64,000 nucleotides of DNA from Pyropia yezoensis (Eukaryota; Rhodophyta; Bangiophyceae; Bangiales; Bangiaceae): positions 39,160,894 through 39,224,893 of the forward strand of contig CM020618.1 in assembly GCA_009829735.1 (NCBI GenBank), given 5' to 3'. Made by a program: the position numbers and the translations under genes. Numbering within the stretch: position 1 is the stretch's first letter; each line of letters opens with the position of its first letter. Positions 10,305 through 21,635 of this stretch are shown piece by piece. The notes under the pieces were generated by a model. It ran no database searches, was not told the origin of the DNA, and saw nothing but the letters and a program-made list of their open reading frames with translations.

Positions 10305-11942
10305 ACGGGCGGCGCTGTGGCACTTGGGCGCGACCACGCGCCGAATGGGGCAATCTGGTGCCATAAGCCGCATCGGGCAGCCGGATCTGGCACCTCTAAT
10401 TGTTTCCAAAAGCGTCGTCGCCATCGTCGTCGTCGTCGTCACCGTCGTCGTCGCTGTGCCCGCCATCGTCGACGCTGCCCGCGGCACCAGTCCGACCCCC
10501 CGTGTCGTGGCCTACCCCGCCGCGTGTACCCCCCTCCCGCTGTCCCACTTAATGAGCACGCTGGCAGGGTTTCCCGAAAGGGACCCACCACCGCTCATGT
10601 GGGGCCCATTACACCGGGCCATACCGTCAAGGCACCTGATTGGCTCCGGCCTGTTGCCCGAAGGTTCTCGGAGGAATAAGAAAAGAACGCTCCGTGTAGC
10701 TAGTCTGGGCCAAATGTCGACCATTCTCGATGATATTCAAGGTGCTCGTGTACTTCAAGACATGCACGACATACGTGCTTGTAGAGGAGGCCGAGGGGAG
10801 TAAGAGGATGTTTTTTATTTTCTGAGCACGTCTGTTCTCGCGGAGCTACGAGCGACAGAAGCCAAGGTGACTGTAAGGAAAGTGCTGGTAATGTCGACCA
10901 GCTCATGGAGCCAATGGAAACACCTGGTCCGCGATCAGTCCGGCCCAGCGGTGCACCGTGAGCAAATCAATCATGCTGAGTGTTGGCCGACGACGAGCAT
11001 GGGGCCGCCTGGGTGCTGTTCATAGCAGAGAAAATGCACTCTCTGCAGTAGAGAAAATAGCACAACGCAGAGGGATTCCAGGCCTAGATGTTGATGCTTG
11101 GCCAAAAAATGGACAACATCTATCTCCATCCTCTTGTAGTGGTTTTTATGTCCAGGTCATGTGTACTTCTCTTGCTCTGGCGTTGGAAGTAGCGAAGGAA
11201 AATGCGTCCGTCATGAACCTGCCTTCCTGGGGCCGTGAGGCGAGGTCGACCTTTCCGGGACTGGTCGACATTGGGCCCAGACTAGCTATCTTTTTTCTGC
11301 AACGTACCACATGGCCGAGGCGGATCTCATGGTACTGTCAGTTAAAAGGGGGGGCCACCTTTTCGAAACAGATTGTGGGAAACAGAACGGTTAACTAACG
11401 CTTCCGACACATGTAGCAAGGATTCACACGCTTGGAAGTACGGTCTTGCCTCGTAGGGTCCCGTTGGCCGCGGTTAGAGGGGGCACCCACACAAGAACGC
11501 CACGGACCAGTGATGCTTGCCCCCATCCCCTCCACCGGATCTCTCGCCCACATTGTCCTCTTCATCGCGGCCCCCGCCCGCCACGGCTCTGCTCCGCGAA
11601 CGAGGACGAGCTCCCCCACCGCACCCCTGACGCGTGCCTGCCAGAGGGGGTGTGCGTGCCCGTTCTCAGCGAACCGTGCGCGGGGGGAGAGCTTCTGGCC
11701 ACGGCCGCGCGCGCGTGTGTCCCTCCCCGTCGGGGGCGCATCCTAGATACTAGGCCGTCGTGTCCCCCCGCCGCCTGTCGCCTCGTTTACTGGGACGGCG
11801 TCACCCGCAGTCAACTGACTCGTGGTACCTCGTTTTCCCTCCCCGCCTACCCCCCCCCCCCCCCCCCCCCCGCGCTCCCCCGACCCAACCCTCTCCCCCC
11901 CGCCTACATCTCTTCCATCCTTGCCAAGGGCGCTTCCACCCT
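10305..11942. other. No gene recognised; (GTC)n microsatellite
   Basis: An imperfect GTC trinucleotide repeat occupies 10410-10470. A frame at 10958-11398 is open but has no motif I recognise. Just upstream of the TIMP-like gene is a pyrimidine-rich stretch with a C run (about 11850-11871), likely promoter or 5' UTR. Confidence 0.4.
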
Positions 11943-12674
11943 ATGGTCATGATGGCCCGTGGGCGCGGTGGCGCGCTGGGCGCGGTGGCGGCCATGGCGG
12001 CGGCGGCGCTGGCCCTGACGACGGCGCCCGCCGTCTCCGCCGCCTGCCGCTGCGTGGGCCCGCCGTCCATGCTGACGTCCTACTTTCGGGAGGGCATTGA
12101 TTCCGTTGTCATTGCCACCCCGCAGCGCATCGTGTCTGACGCCGGCGGCTCCCGCCGCACGTACGCGCTGCTGGGGGGCCCCTACCCGGTCAACACCACC
12201 GCCTACAAGGGGTGCCCCCGCAAGCTGGAGCGCTTCACCGTCCATGGCCCTGGCTCGTCGTGTGCCATGACGCTGACGCTGGGCGAGCCGGTCCTCCTCT
12301 TCCTCACCGCCACCCGCCGTGTCGGGCCGTGTGACTATACGGTGCCAGTGGCGTCGCTGACGGCCGGGGATATCGCGTTTTTGGCCCGCCGCTCTGCCTG
12401 TGGGGGGTGCGCGGTGGGGTTTCCAGCGCCCTGTCCGGGGCCGCCCTGCTCCTGGAGCCGCCCGTGTGACGCGTCGGGGCGGTGCGAGAACAACTACTGT
12501 GGGGGCTGCTCCGCCGAGTGGTACCGCCCCGACGGGAAGCCGCAGGTGTGCTCGTCGGGGGGGGGATGGGGCGGGTGGTACCCGGCGTCAACGCCGTCGC
12601 CGTCGCCGACACCGGTGCGCACGCGTCCGGCCTATCTGTCCTTGGGGATGGGAGGAGGGGGGCTACCCAAGTAG
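11943..12674 (+). CDS. Secreted TIMP/netrin (NTR)-domain-like protein
   Basis: The 243-aa protein starts at ATG 11943; in-frame ATGs follow at 11949 and 11952. Residues 1-33 form a signal peptide with an Ala/Leu core ending APAVSA. The mature part opens with C35-R-C37, the Cys-X-Cys start of tissue inhibitors of metalloproteinases, in which the free first Cys chelates the enzyme's zinc. The NTR pattern continues: SYFREGIDSVVIATP, RRTYALL, AYKGC (C91), C107 and C130, with spacings close to the TIMP disulphides 1-70 and 3-99. A Cys-rich tail follows (C153 to C203, nine Cys), then a Ser/Pro segment. I infer an extracellular, disulphide-rich protein. Protease inhibition would require cleavage exactly before Cys35, which I cannot prove. 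Confidence 0.75.
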   Translation: MVMMARGRGGALGAVAAMAAAALALTTAPAVSAACRCVGPPSMLTSYFREGIDSVVIATPQRIVSDAGGSRRTYALLGGPYPVNTTAYKGCPRKLERFTVHGPGSSCAMTLTLGEPVLLFLTATRRVGPCDYTVPVASLTAGDIAFLARRSACGGCAVGFPAPCPGPPCSWSRPCDASGRCENNYCGGCSAEWYRPDGKPQVCSSGGGWGGWYPASTPSPSPTPVRTRPAYLSLGMGGGGLPK

Positions 12675-13895
12675 GGGGGGGATGACGCCGGTCGCCGTCC
12701 AAAGCACCCCCACCGTGCCCGGCTGCTGACTGGGGTGGCACCTACGGGCGGGCACGGCACACGCCGTCCCCGGCTGGGGCCAATCTCTGCAAGTGGAAAG
12801 AGATCCCGCTTGTACCCCATGCGCGTTGCTTGAAGTTTGGTGGGGTGGGGTGGGGTGGGGTGGGGCGGGGTTAGGTAAGGCGGGGTGAGGTAGGGGGGGT
12901 GGGGCGTGAAGAGTGGATAGCGTTATGTATTTAGGTAGCAGCAGAGAACGCCCCAGTGGGCGAGGCGGGCGGGCCGTTGTCCCCGACCCGCCATTTCCCA
13001 GCTGTGGCGCGGCCGTTGGCAGCCGCCGCCTTTGTTGGTACGTGCCCTCCCAGACGGCAGGTATCGCGCCCCCTCACGTGACCCTTCGGCTGCAAGGTCT
13101 CCCGCCGCGTGGGCGAGCTACGCGGCGCGCACCGCCGACGCGCTAGCCACACCCCTTTGGGCGGGGCTCACAGAGACTGTGGAGGTCCTGGCGCGCTCAA
13201 CGTGCCCTGTCGAGATGGAACTGTGGTGCGTCTGACCCACAGGCACAGGCACCGGCCGTGCCGGCGGGGAGGACCGCCCTGCGCATGCCCACCAGCAGTT
13301 TTTCCTCCCCTGCGCCCCCCGTCTCTGACCTCCCCCTGCCTCCCCAAACACCGGTGCGTGCCGCCGGTGCCACGCGCGGCGGTCCGCAGCAGGAGCAGTG
13401 GCTGTGGCGTGGGGTGGGTCGGGGAAGGGGGGGTGGGGGGGGGCGGAAATGGAGGTGATGATGATTGGGAGGGGGAGAGAGGGGGGGGGGGGCTGGTTGG
13501 CATCGTCGTTGTCGGCGAGCGAGTGGCGGTGGGGGTGGTGGCGGTGGTGGGTGGCGGGAGGCGGTGAGGGGCGAGGGGAACCCCAACAGGCTGCGGCCAT
13601 CCCCCCCGCCCAAGAGGGATGCACCCCCCCGCACGCTGGCCGCGGCGACGCGGAGGGACGCCGCGGTGGAACGCGTCAGCGGGATGCCGCAAAAGGCCGC
13701 TGCCGTGGGACGCCGAAGCGATGACAGACCAAAAGGCACTCACTCAAGAGCTCTTGACCCTTGAGGGTCGTCGCGCTCTTTTTAGCAATCCCCCCGCCCA
13801 AAAGGCGGCGACGTACGGCCGCGGCAGTTGATGCCCCTCCCCCCCTCCCACGGTGCACCAACCACCCCTTCCCCCCTCGGCCGTTCCCTCTCCCG

Positions 13896-13926
<31 letters not shown>

Positions 13927-13985
13927 ATCCGTCCGTCGGACGTGCATGCCCCCCCCCCACCTCACCCCCCCCCCTCCCTGTCCTC
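12675..13985. other. Intergenic between TIMP-like gene and X1; (GGGGT)n tract
   Basis: A GGGGT repeat lies at about 12838-12870. The rest is GC-rich with overlapping open frames on both strands and several G or C runs (13482-13491, 13897-13926). No coding region is supportable. Confidence 0.4.
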
Positions 13986-14134
13986 CTACTCCGCCTCCAC
14001 TTCACCCGGCACAAACCCCACGACCGACACGTTTGGCGACAGAAGCTCTTTTGGCATTGGCGGCGGGGGGGGAAAGGCCGCGCTGAGGAGGGCGTCGCAC
14101 AACCCCGCGTCGAGGGGCCTGCCGCCGCCGCTGC

Positions 14135-14174
<40 letters not shown>

Positions 14175-15822
14175 GTCGTAATGGCCACGGTGGCAGCCGC
14201 CGTCGGCGTGGCCGCCGCCAGCATGCATGGCCATCCCCCCGCCTACCGCCCCGTACAGCGCGCTGTACGCGGCCGCCGCCCCCGCGACTGGGTGAGCCGC
14301 CGGCAGGCCTGCCGACGACACGGTCGAGCCGAGCGGCCCGGTCGGGTCCCCCCAGCCGCCCCCGCCGGCCGTCGGCGGCCCAGCCGGGGGCGCCGTCGCC
14401 GGCGGCACGCCCCAGCCGCCGCCATTGCCGGTCGGTTGGGGGGATCCCCCCCCCCCGTAGGGGCTGGCAGCAGCGGGGGGCGACGGCGGTGCCTCGGCGG
14501 CTGCGCCGGTCGAAGGGGGGGGGGGGGCGGTGGACGCCGCCGACGGGCGGCGGTGGGGGCCGTTGCGGTGGCCGCCTTTCCCAGGCGGGGTGCCCCCCGC
14601 CCCTGCGGCCGCGCCGCCAGCGCCGGCGCGGCGCTGCCGCCGCAGGGCGACGGCGGTCCCCACCGCCGCCGCGATTGCGGCGGCGGCCAGGCCCGCCATG
14701 GTCGCCACGACGCTAAGCTGGGCGGTGCCCCACGAGGCGGCAGACCCCGCAGCGGCCCGTGACGGGGACCCCACCGGCACCCCCGCCGCGGCGGCCGCTG
14801 CGGCCGCCGCAGACGGCATGCCGTCACACACGTCGGCGGGGAGGCTCTTGATGAGGGCCGTCCACTCCACGGCGCCCATATTCGGTCGCGGGGGGTGGGT
14901 GAGCCACGCGGCGCCGGGCGGGGCGGGCCCGTCGACGGGGGGGCCCGCCCACTCGGGCGACGCCTGACGCGCGCCGTCGCCTATCAGCCACCCCCAGGTG
15001 GAATCCGTGGGGAAGGAGCGGATTTCGCCGGTGGGGGTGGTGAGCGAGATGGACGCGGCGAGGGTGGACAGCGACGACGGGTCGCCCTCGTCGCTCTCGC
15101 AGGTGCGGTCTATCCGCACCTTGAGCAGCACGTCCGTGCCCCCGCGGACTGTGATGGGGGTGGAGCTCTGGTCGCCCTCCCACGAGCCGAGGGGTGCGTG
15201 GATGTGATTGCCTGGGGCGCCCTGTGGGAAGCCGGGCGGGTGAAGGAATAGGGGAGAGGGGACGATAGGGTGACGGGGGAGAAGCAGACGCAGCACCAAC
15301 CAGGGCGGGAAGAGAGGGGGGGGGGGGAAGCACCACAGACAAATCCAGCCAATGGCACTCCGGCCGGCACCGACGCGTCAGTGGCGGTCGTCGGCAACGT
15401 CGGCGGCTGGTCGCTTTGGCAGTGGGCGTCTGGGGGGGGGGGGGGGGGCGGGCGGCAAAGTGTGGCGCCCGCCCGGCCCTCTACTCATCCCTCACCCGCT
15501 CCCACCGACGGCAGATGCGTGGATCACACCCCGTCGGGCGCGGCGCGGGGACGGCGCCCTCCATTCCCCATCCAGAAAGAAACACAAATAAGATAGAGCA
15601 CCAGCGTGCAGGCGGGGCGGGCGACGTACGTACCACAAGCATAATGGTGCGGGTGTAGTAGCTGGTCATGTTGACCATCGCCATGCAGTCGGCGGCGGCG
15701 GCGGCGGCAGCCGCGGTGGCCGCGGTGGCAGCCAACGCCAGCACCGCGGTTGTGGCTGCGGCACCGGCTGCGGCGGCCGCCCTTGCCACGCCGCCACCGC
15801 GGTGTCGCCGCCAGCGGGCCAT
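13986..15822 (-). CDS. X1: two-exon putative type I membrane protein of a new paralogous family
   Basis: Exon 1 is 15822-15634 (63 codons: signal peptide, then DCMAMVNMTSYYTRT). A GTACGT donor follows. Exon 2 starts at 15221 after CCGGCTTCCCACAG and runs to the stop at 13986; the join is phase 0, giving about 474 aa. The ectodomain (SSTPITV, KVRIDRTCESD, PEWAG, AWLTHPPRPN, VCDGMPSAAA) is followed by one membrane helix (SVVATMAGLAAAAIAAAVG), a basic stop-transfer RRQRR and a Gly/Ala/Pro-rich tail that is probably cytoplasmic. The neighbour X2 has the same exon layout and conserved ectodomain positions. Topology follows from the signal peptide and the helix. Function is unknown; a cell-surface or wall-associated role is only a guess. 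Confidence 0.7.
15222..15633 (-). other. Intron of X1
   Basis: The boundaries are GTACGTACG (donor, minus strand) and a pyrimidine-rich CCCGGCTTCCCACAG acceptor. Length is 412 bases and phase is 0. The X2 intron sits at the same protein position, which supports both. Confidence 0.7.
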
Positions 15823-17060
15823 CGCGCACCGCCCAACCTGGTGCGAATGGGCTGAGGGGAGGCCTCCCCTAGGGGGTGACGGGGGGCGGTTCGTGCACCG
15901 ACGGCAGACGGGAAGGCTGCTAAAGGAGGAGAGGTGGTGCTGTGGGGCGCTATTTCGCCGTTGACGGCGAAATAAGGTCGTGGACGAGTGCCGCGGCAGC
16001 TTGGGGGGGGGCTCGACTGGGACGGCCCACCAACAACCCAGAGGCTCGCTGGCGGTGTCCTTGCCCCCCCCCCCCCTCGCTCCGCCCTGAAGCACCTCGT
16101 GTGCCACTTGACAATTGTGGGACGCCGTCGTCCGTCAGGGCCGTCAGAGCGGTGGTGGACGGGCGCGAGGAAGCGGGCCTTCTCCCGCCCCCTGCCGCCC
16201 CAATCGTCCATCTCCCAAGCCGCAGGGTGGTGTGGTGCGCTGCGTGTATACGTACTGGTATGTATTGGGTCATACTGTACATATGTACCTATGTACAGTA
16301 CAGTATGTACAGGCTCATCGTCCCCGTTCCCGCGCTGGTGTTGCATGGGCGAGGCGTGACTCGACGGGTGGCGCGCCAGCGGAGGGCTTGTATGCATATG
16401 TCCATGGCGGCCCCTCTCTTACGCCGGAGACAGTGAGGCGAGATGGGTGGGGGGAGGGTGGGGGAGAGGGTGTTACAGTCGCGGTGTGCAGGCATGTGGA
16501 TCGGGAGGGCGGGTGGCTCCCCAGCGGGGCAGGCGGCACGCCACACAGCTGCTACGCGTTGAGCTTGGGCGCCAGCGCTGCCCGCCGCGGCCCGGGATCA
16601 ACGTTTTGGACCCAACAAGCGGTGGAACAGGAACGGGAACCCGGCGCGAAACAGCAGCGCCGGGCCGCGCGCAGCGCGAGGCCCATCGACTCGGACGGCA
16701 TCGACGCGCAGGTGCGCAGCAGAGTCTCTGGTGGGCGACGGCGCGGGCGTCGGCCTGGGGTCCTCACAGGCGTGATCGTCTGCGTCCGTCATCCTCTTGG
16801 TGGTCCCTATCCGATATCTACTGGATCTGACTAATCGTTTATTACATATTACAATTAGATATGTCATGCTTCTATTTATTGCTGTTCTCGCAACTCGAAG
16901 TCAAGACCGGGTGCATGCAACTTCCCATTGGTCGATGGCCTGTATCAGGCTCAATTCATGGCCGACATATTGTTTCCCAGTCTTGATCTTGATCTTGACT
17001 TGGACCGCATACATAGGACAAAATTGGGAAGAGCGCAGTAAGCAGATGCCAAAGTAGTAT
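15823..17060. other. No gene recognised; short TAC/GTA palindromes
   Basis: The stretch upstream of X1 contains a cluster of short palindromes (ATGTAC, GTACAT and TACAGTATGTACAG at about 16280-16316). The 14-base TACAGTATGTACAG recurs at about 19379. No supportable coding region was found. Confidence 0.4.
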
Positions 17061-17176
17061 TGTGCGTCCCGTACAAAGTGGACGTGACTGGTCGTGCAGT
17101 GTGGGTTTGATTGGTCCAGTGGCCGATATTTGACATGATCACGACACGTGCACGTCCACTTTTTACAGGACGCACT
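17061..17176 (-). mobile_element. Small MITE, copy 1 (about 116 bp)
   Basis: The ends are inverted repeats (TGTGCGTCCCGTACAAAGTG at left; the right end reads back as AGTGCGTCCTGTAAAAAGTG). The whole element is the reverse complement of 38049-38166, with a few differences, including the inner TGACATGATCACGACACGTG. Flanking TA on the right agrees with a TA target site. It has no coding capacity. Confidence 0.8.
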
Positions 17177-17907
17177 ATAGTATGTATGTACACCGCCCCC
17201 CCTGCTATTGCGTGCTGACCCCCCCCCCCCGACCACGGCCAGACCGACGCGCGCGATGACACAACGCGCGGGGAGGGCTCGCGCAGACCGGCCGCGCAAG
17301 GGCGCGGCGGCGCCGACACCAGCGCTGCCCGGCCATTGCGACCGAGCGAAGGCCTTCTGGATGGGCCCCCTGAAGGGGGCCCAATCAGAAGGGGGCTCGG
17401 TGGTGTGGCCCGATGGTGGAAGCGGAACTCGTCGAGGAAGGGGGGGGTCAGTCGTGGCGGCTCTGTCACTGAGAAAGGAAGGGCCGGCCCATGACGCTCG
17501 CGGGGAGGAGCGGGCCGGGCGCGGCGTGCGACCTCCCCCCGTCAAGCTCTTGGGAATATTGCGCAACGGCGGTGTTGTGCGCCGGTAGCCGACGCGGGAG
17601 CGTCTCCCGACAAAGAGGGGCGACTGGGCCTGGGCGACCCGTGCGTCGCCGCGTGGCCTCTCCAGCGGGGTCTTTTCATCGGCAGCGCAGGTACTGTAGC
17701 CAAGGAGAGGAGGGGCGAGGGGATCCTCTTTCGAGACCGCTAGGCGCTCCCGAAGGCCTTCGCCCTAGGGCGCTCCTCGCAGGGCACAAACCAAGGCAGA
17801 AAAAACACAAAAAAACAACGCGCCGGTCCACCAGCCTGTCAATGGCGAGCGCCGCACACCCCCTCCCCCGGCCCCTTTTCCCTTCCTCCGTTCCGACTCT
17901 GTCACCT
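17177..17907. other. Intergenic downstream of X2
   Basis: GC-rich sequence with a C run (17219-17230) and a perfect short hairpin (GGGCCCCCTGAAGGGGGCCC, 17362-17381) that could help end the X2 transcript. No gene is supported. Confidence 0.4.
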
Positions 17908-19061
17908 TCAGGCAGTTGCTCGGGCGTCTCCCCCCGCCTGCCCCCCCCCTACTGCTCCCCCCACGGTTCCGCGGCGCCGCTCCGACGCAAGCGTGGCGGC
18001 CAGCGCCGCCGCCGCCGCCGCCGCTCCCGCCGCGAGCGTGCCCAGCGCGCCCGCAACTGCAATCGGGGTGGTGGTCCAGCCGCCGGGGCTGTCCCCCCTG
18101 CCCCCCGCGCGTGACCGCTCATCTGCCAGTGCACGTGTGGCCGCCGCTGCCGCCGCGGCCGCGTCTGCAGCCGCCGTCGCCGCCGCAGACGGCAGGCCGT
18201 CGCACACGTTACGCGGAAAGACGTACTTGAACTGGGACCAGGTGCTGCGGATGGTGTCGCTCCGTGGGGGGTGCGTCAGCCACGTGCCGGCCCAGTCGGG
18301 GGGTACCTCGTGGTCCACCTGTTCCGGCCCCAGGCCGGGTGGCGAGTAGCAACACTCATCGTCGGAGCGAACCTCCCAGGTGGTGTCGGTGTAGAGGGTG
18401 CGGGAGGTGCCGGGGGCGGAGAGGGAGATGGCGGCCGCCCAGAAGGTCCAGCTGGCAAGGCTGTTGTTGTCCGAGGGGCACGCGGGGTCTATCCGCACGC
18501 GCACGTTCAGGTGCCAACCGGCGCTGACCGTGATGGGCGTGGAGGAATCGGAAAAGTTGACGTTTTGAAGTGGGTACTTTTCCAGGTTGCCCTCTTCACC
18601 CTTCGTATGGGTGGTGGGGGGGAGTGGGGGGAGACGGAGACAGCGATACGGCGGGAAGAGACAAGAAAACGAAGCCAGCGGTCAGACGAGGGAGGGGGGA
18701 GAGGGGAGCGATTGCAGTGGTGTCGCACCGGCAGGGCAGCAAATAGGCGCGACTCTCTGGCGTCAGTTTGCGCTTGTTGCAGAAAAGGAGGCGGGTGCGC
18801 GAGCCTACGTGCCCCCCCCCCCCCGACTCAAAAAGCTCATTATGGACGAGGCGATCTCTGGTAGCACACATGGGCGTAGAAGAAAAAGGCGGATGGTCAA
18901 CGCACAGCCAGCAGCGTCGTCCGGGGGTAGAAGCTCGATATGTTGACCACCGCCACGCAGTCGCCGGCCACCTCAGCAGCCGACCAGCCCACGAGCAGAA
19001 CAACGAGCGCCACCACAGGGGCGGCCGCCCGCAGCCGCAACGGCTGCCACGACCTGGCCAT
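17908..19061 (-). CDS. X2: two-exon putative type I membrane protein, paralogue of X1
   Basis: Exon 1 is 19061-18906 (52 codons). It starts MARSWQ, as X1 starts MARWRR, with a hydrophobic signal sequence (PVVALVVLLVGWSA) and then DCVAVVNISSFYPRT. A GTGCGT donor follows. Exon 2 starts at about 18600 and ends at the stop at 17908, phase 0, giving about 282 aa. The shared ectodomain blocks are SSTPITV, VRVRIDPACPSD, PDWAGTWLTHPPRSD and VCDGLPSAAA. A membrane helix ([20 protein letters not shown]) and a short tail end the protein. The cytoplasmic tail of X1 is far longer. The exon 2 start could shift by 9 bases because two AGs lie close together. No known family recognised. Confidence 0.7.
18601..18905 (-). 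other. Intron of X2
   Basis: The donor is GTGCGT after CTGCTGGCT on the minus strand. The acceptor is after CATACGAAG, or 9 bases on after GGTGAAGAG. It is about 305 bases, at the same position and phase as the X1 intron, although the sequences differ. Confidence 0.6.
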
Positions 19062-20720
19062 GGTACGGGCACCCCCGCGGGACGACGCCCGCCCGGGCGG
19101 CACCGCCCAACTGTAGGAGCAACCCTCACGCGCTGTGGGTGCCGGGCGTCGCGGCGGCCGTACCGTCGCGCGCCGTTGGCCGGAACTGGGCATCTCCGCG
19201 GGGTCAGGGGACTGCCCAGAGGTCGCTCGCCCACTCTCCTCCGCATTCATGCGCGTCGGGCGCAATAAGAGAGGGGAGCCCTGAGGGCGCCGTGCGTTGG
19301 CGAGACGTCAAGAGGTGCAGCGCGCGTGGCGGCGGCGGTCGCCACACGGCTGGTTGGCCAACCCAATTGGGGATACCGTACAGTATGTACAGCAGAGGTG
19401 GGTCAGACCCCATCTTGGGGATGGTGATGTCGCCGTGCGCCGAGGCAACGTAGCGTTCCGCTAGACACGGCGGGCGGATCTTGCCCATATCCGTCTGACA
19501 CCAGTTTACACCCAGTATCTCTGTAGCTCTGTCTGCTCTGGCCTGTTTTTTGAGAAAAAAATACCTGCGTGCTCGCCACAGTCCCCCGACCTCAGTCGTC
19601 TTTACCGCATAAAGAATGGACACTTCACTTCAGCTCTGGCTCAAAAATGGAAAAGGAGGGAAGCACCAGATAACAACCACTCTCGACTTATCACAGGACC
19701 ATGGCCCCACGCAGTGTCGGAGAAAGAATTGCAGTCTTTTTTCACGTTCGACAAGCCAAATTGAGTCAGCGAGTCAGTATCATCTGAATCAATCGGCGTC
19801 CAGAGAACCACGGAAAATAAAAAAACGTGTACGTCATCTTCGCCACCGGTGGCGCAGTATTCCCCGCCCACATCGGCAGGCTGCCACACCGTCTCTCACC
19901 CCTCCCCGCTCCCCCTCCCGTCGGCGGCGGCGGCAATCGCCCCCCCCCCCGCTCCTTCCGTTCAAGTGGCTGCGAGAGCAAACACCCCCCCGCTCCTCCC
20001 TTCTCCCTGCTCTCAACAGCAGCAGCACCAGTGGCACCCGTCACGCTCTGGCGGAAGAGCCCCCCCTCGTCTTCTTTCCCCCTCTTGCTCTTCTCCCCTC
20101 TTCTGCGACGGCCGTCAACTATGGCTGCGTCCGTCGGGCGCACCATTTGAATTTGTACTAGCGGTGCGCAGAAGGGAGTGGGGGGATCGTCTGGAGGGTC
20201 CTCTAGCACCCTTTTCGTTTTTGTGTTCAGGAAGTGGAGGTGGGCGGCGCCAGCCTGCCCACGTGACGGGGGGGGGGGATCACGGTTGTCCCCTTGTGGG
20301 GGTGACCCGGTAACCCCCCTCGTACAGATGTTGCTGGCACCCCCCATCACGGGGACGGCGGTCACCGCGTCGGGGGGGTACCGCTACCGCAGGCAAGCGG
20401 AAGGATACGAGAGGGTCCCTCCAGCCGCCGCATCACGAGAAGCGGGGAGGGGTGTGAGCCTCCGCCGACACGGTTGAGGAAGGGGGGGAGCAGACGCTGG
20501 TGTTGATATCAAGGAGGGGTGGGCACGGCTGACGCCGTTGTGCACGACGAAGGGGGAAAGGGGCGATTCTCTACCGCAGGCACATGAAAAAACGGGGGGA
20601 GGACGCCGCGCGGTCGACAGATAGGGGGGGGGGTAGGCAGGAGCCCTGAAGATGGCTGTGGCAGCGATTTGATCAGATATTTGATCTCTTCTGGCCGCTC
20701 AACCCCCGTACACCCAGAAG
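19062..20720. other. No gene recognised between X2 and T2
   Basis: The segment has a lower-GC island (19500-19830) and GC-rich flanks with C and G runs. Open frames on both strands have no recognisable motif. Nothing else can be supported. Confidence 0.35.
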
Positions 20721-20722
20721 TA

Positions 20723-21635
20723 CAGTCGGTACCCAATTTTATCCGCACGGGGAAAAACGAGAATCGCACGGATCAATATGACCACATGCCAACCATCGAT
20801 TCCAGGCACTGGGCCTATTAGTACTTGGTGCTCGCTCCCTTCACGGCAATCACATCACGCACCCTACAGGGCATCGACTCGGTCAGAGCCTTAAAAAAGG
20901 AGGCCGGGATAGCGTCCCACTCCTCGCAGAGCGCTGCAAACAGCTCGTCCTTGCTCTTGGGCGCCGTCGGGCGTCGGCGTAGACGGCGTTCGAGCTCCGC
21001 CCACGCATTCTCGATGGGGTTCAGGTCCGGGCAAGCGCTGCCGTCCCGGACCACAAAGGAGCTCTCGTCCGTGTAAAGCACCGACGCTCACTCGGCCGAC
21101 CAGCTCCGCCGCTCGGTGGACCACACGAGACGCTTGGTCATGTTCTTGGCCGACAGGATGGATTTCTTGGCCGCCACCCGGGAGGCGAACCCCATGGCCC
21201 GGACGGCCCTACGGACCGTCGAGGGTAATACAGGGCTTTTTTAGCCCCCCCCATAGCCTGGGAGCGCGTCGTATTGACCATCTCCGTCAGGGAGGCCACT
21301 GAGCGAAACCCGCTGATGTCCATCGTCCGCTTGAGGGTGCGCTGCTCGCGGTCCATCAGAGCCTTTGGACGACCACGCTTGTCCACCCGGGGGCCCGCAG
21401 CCGCGGAGGCCATGGCCTTGGCGGCGTAGGCGATGGTGCTCTTGCGGCGCCCCAATATCGTACCGACGGCCTGCAGAGACTTCCCCTGTTCGAGGCGGGT
21501 GGTGATTGTTGTGCGCTCGGCGATGGACAGAGGGCGACGTGCTGATCCCGCCATGGTGCTTGGGGACGCAGGCATGCCGATTCGGGCATGAACAATTGTT
21601 ACCAGAAGCGTGCGGATAAAATTGGGTACCGACTG
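20723..21635 (-). mobile_element. Tc1/mariner-type element T2, non-autonomous, complete ends
   Basis: Perfect terminal inverted repeats of 27 bp (starting CAGTCGGTACCCAATTTTAT) lie at 20723-20749 and 21609-21635. TA dinucleotides at 20721-20722 and 21636-21637 are the expected target duplication. The body holds a minus-strand transposase with an internal deletion, a frameshift and a stop. Perfect ends but a broken protein suggest it could be moved only by a transposase supplied in trans. Confidence 0.9.
20818..21554 (-). pseudogene. Tc1/mariner transposase remnant of T2
   Basis: It starts at ATG 21554 (MAGSARRPLSIAERTTITT) with the same helix-turn-helix and KRGRPKALMDRE block as T1. A frameshift lies near 21230-21245, at an A run just after GGAKK. 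The frame then continues through RLVWSTERRSW to an in-frame TGA near 21090. The first catalytic Asp is present (LYTDESSFVV), and the text then jumps to CPDLNPIENAWAELERR, which carries the last acidic position. The stretch with the second Asp is deleted. The tail GASTKY ends at TAA 20818-20820. Its deletion differs from that of T1, so both derive from a longer parent. Confidence 0.88.

Noticed and set aside
10410..10470. GTC repeat as a coding poly-Val/Ser tract
   Set aside because: The repeat is imperfect and the surrounding frames have no start or conserved sequence; treated as a microsatellite.
13109..13764. Overlapping frames between the TIMP-like gene and X1
   Set aside because: Several frames on both strands are open at once; codon patterns follow GC runs and not a protein.
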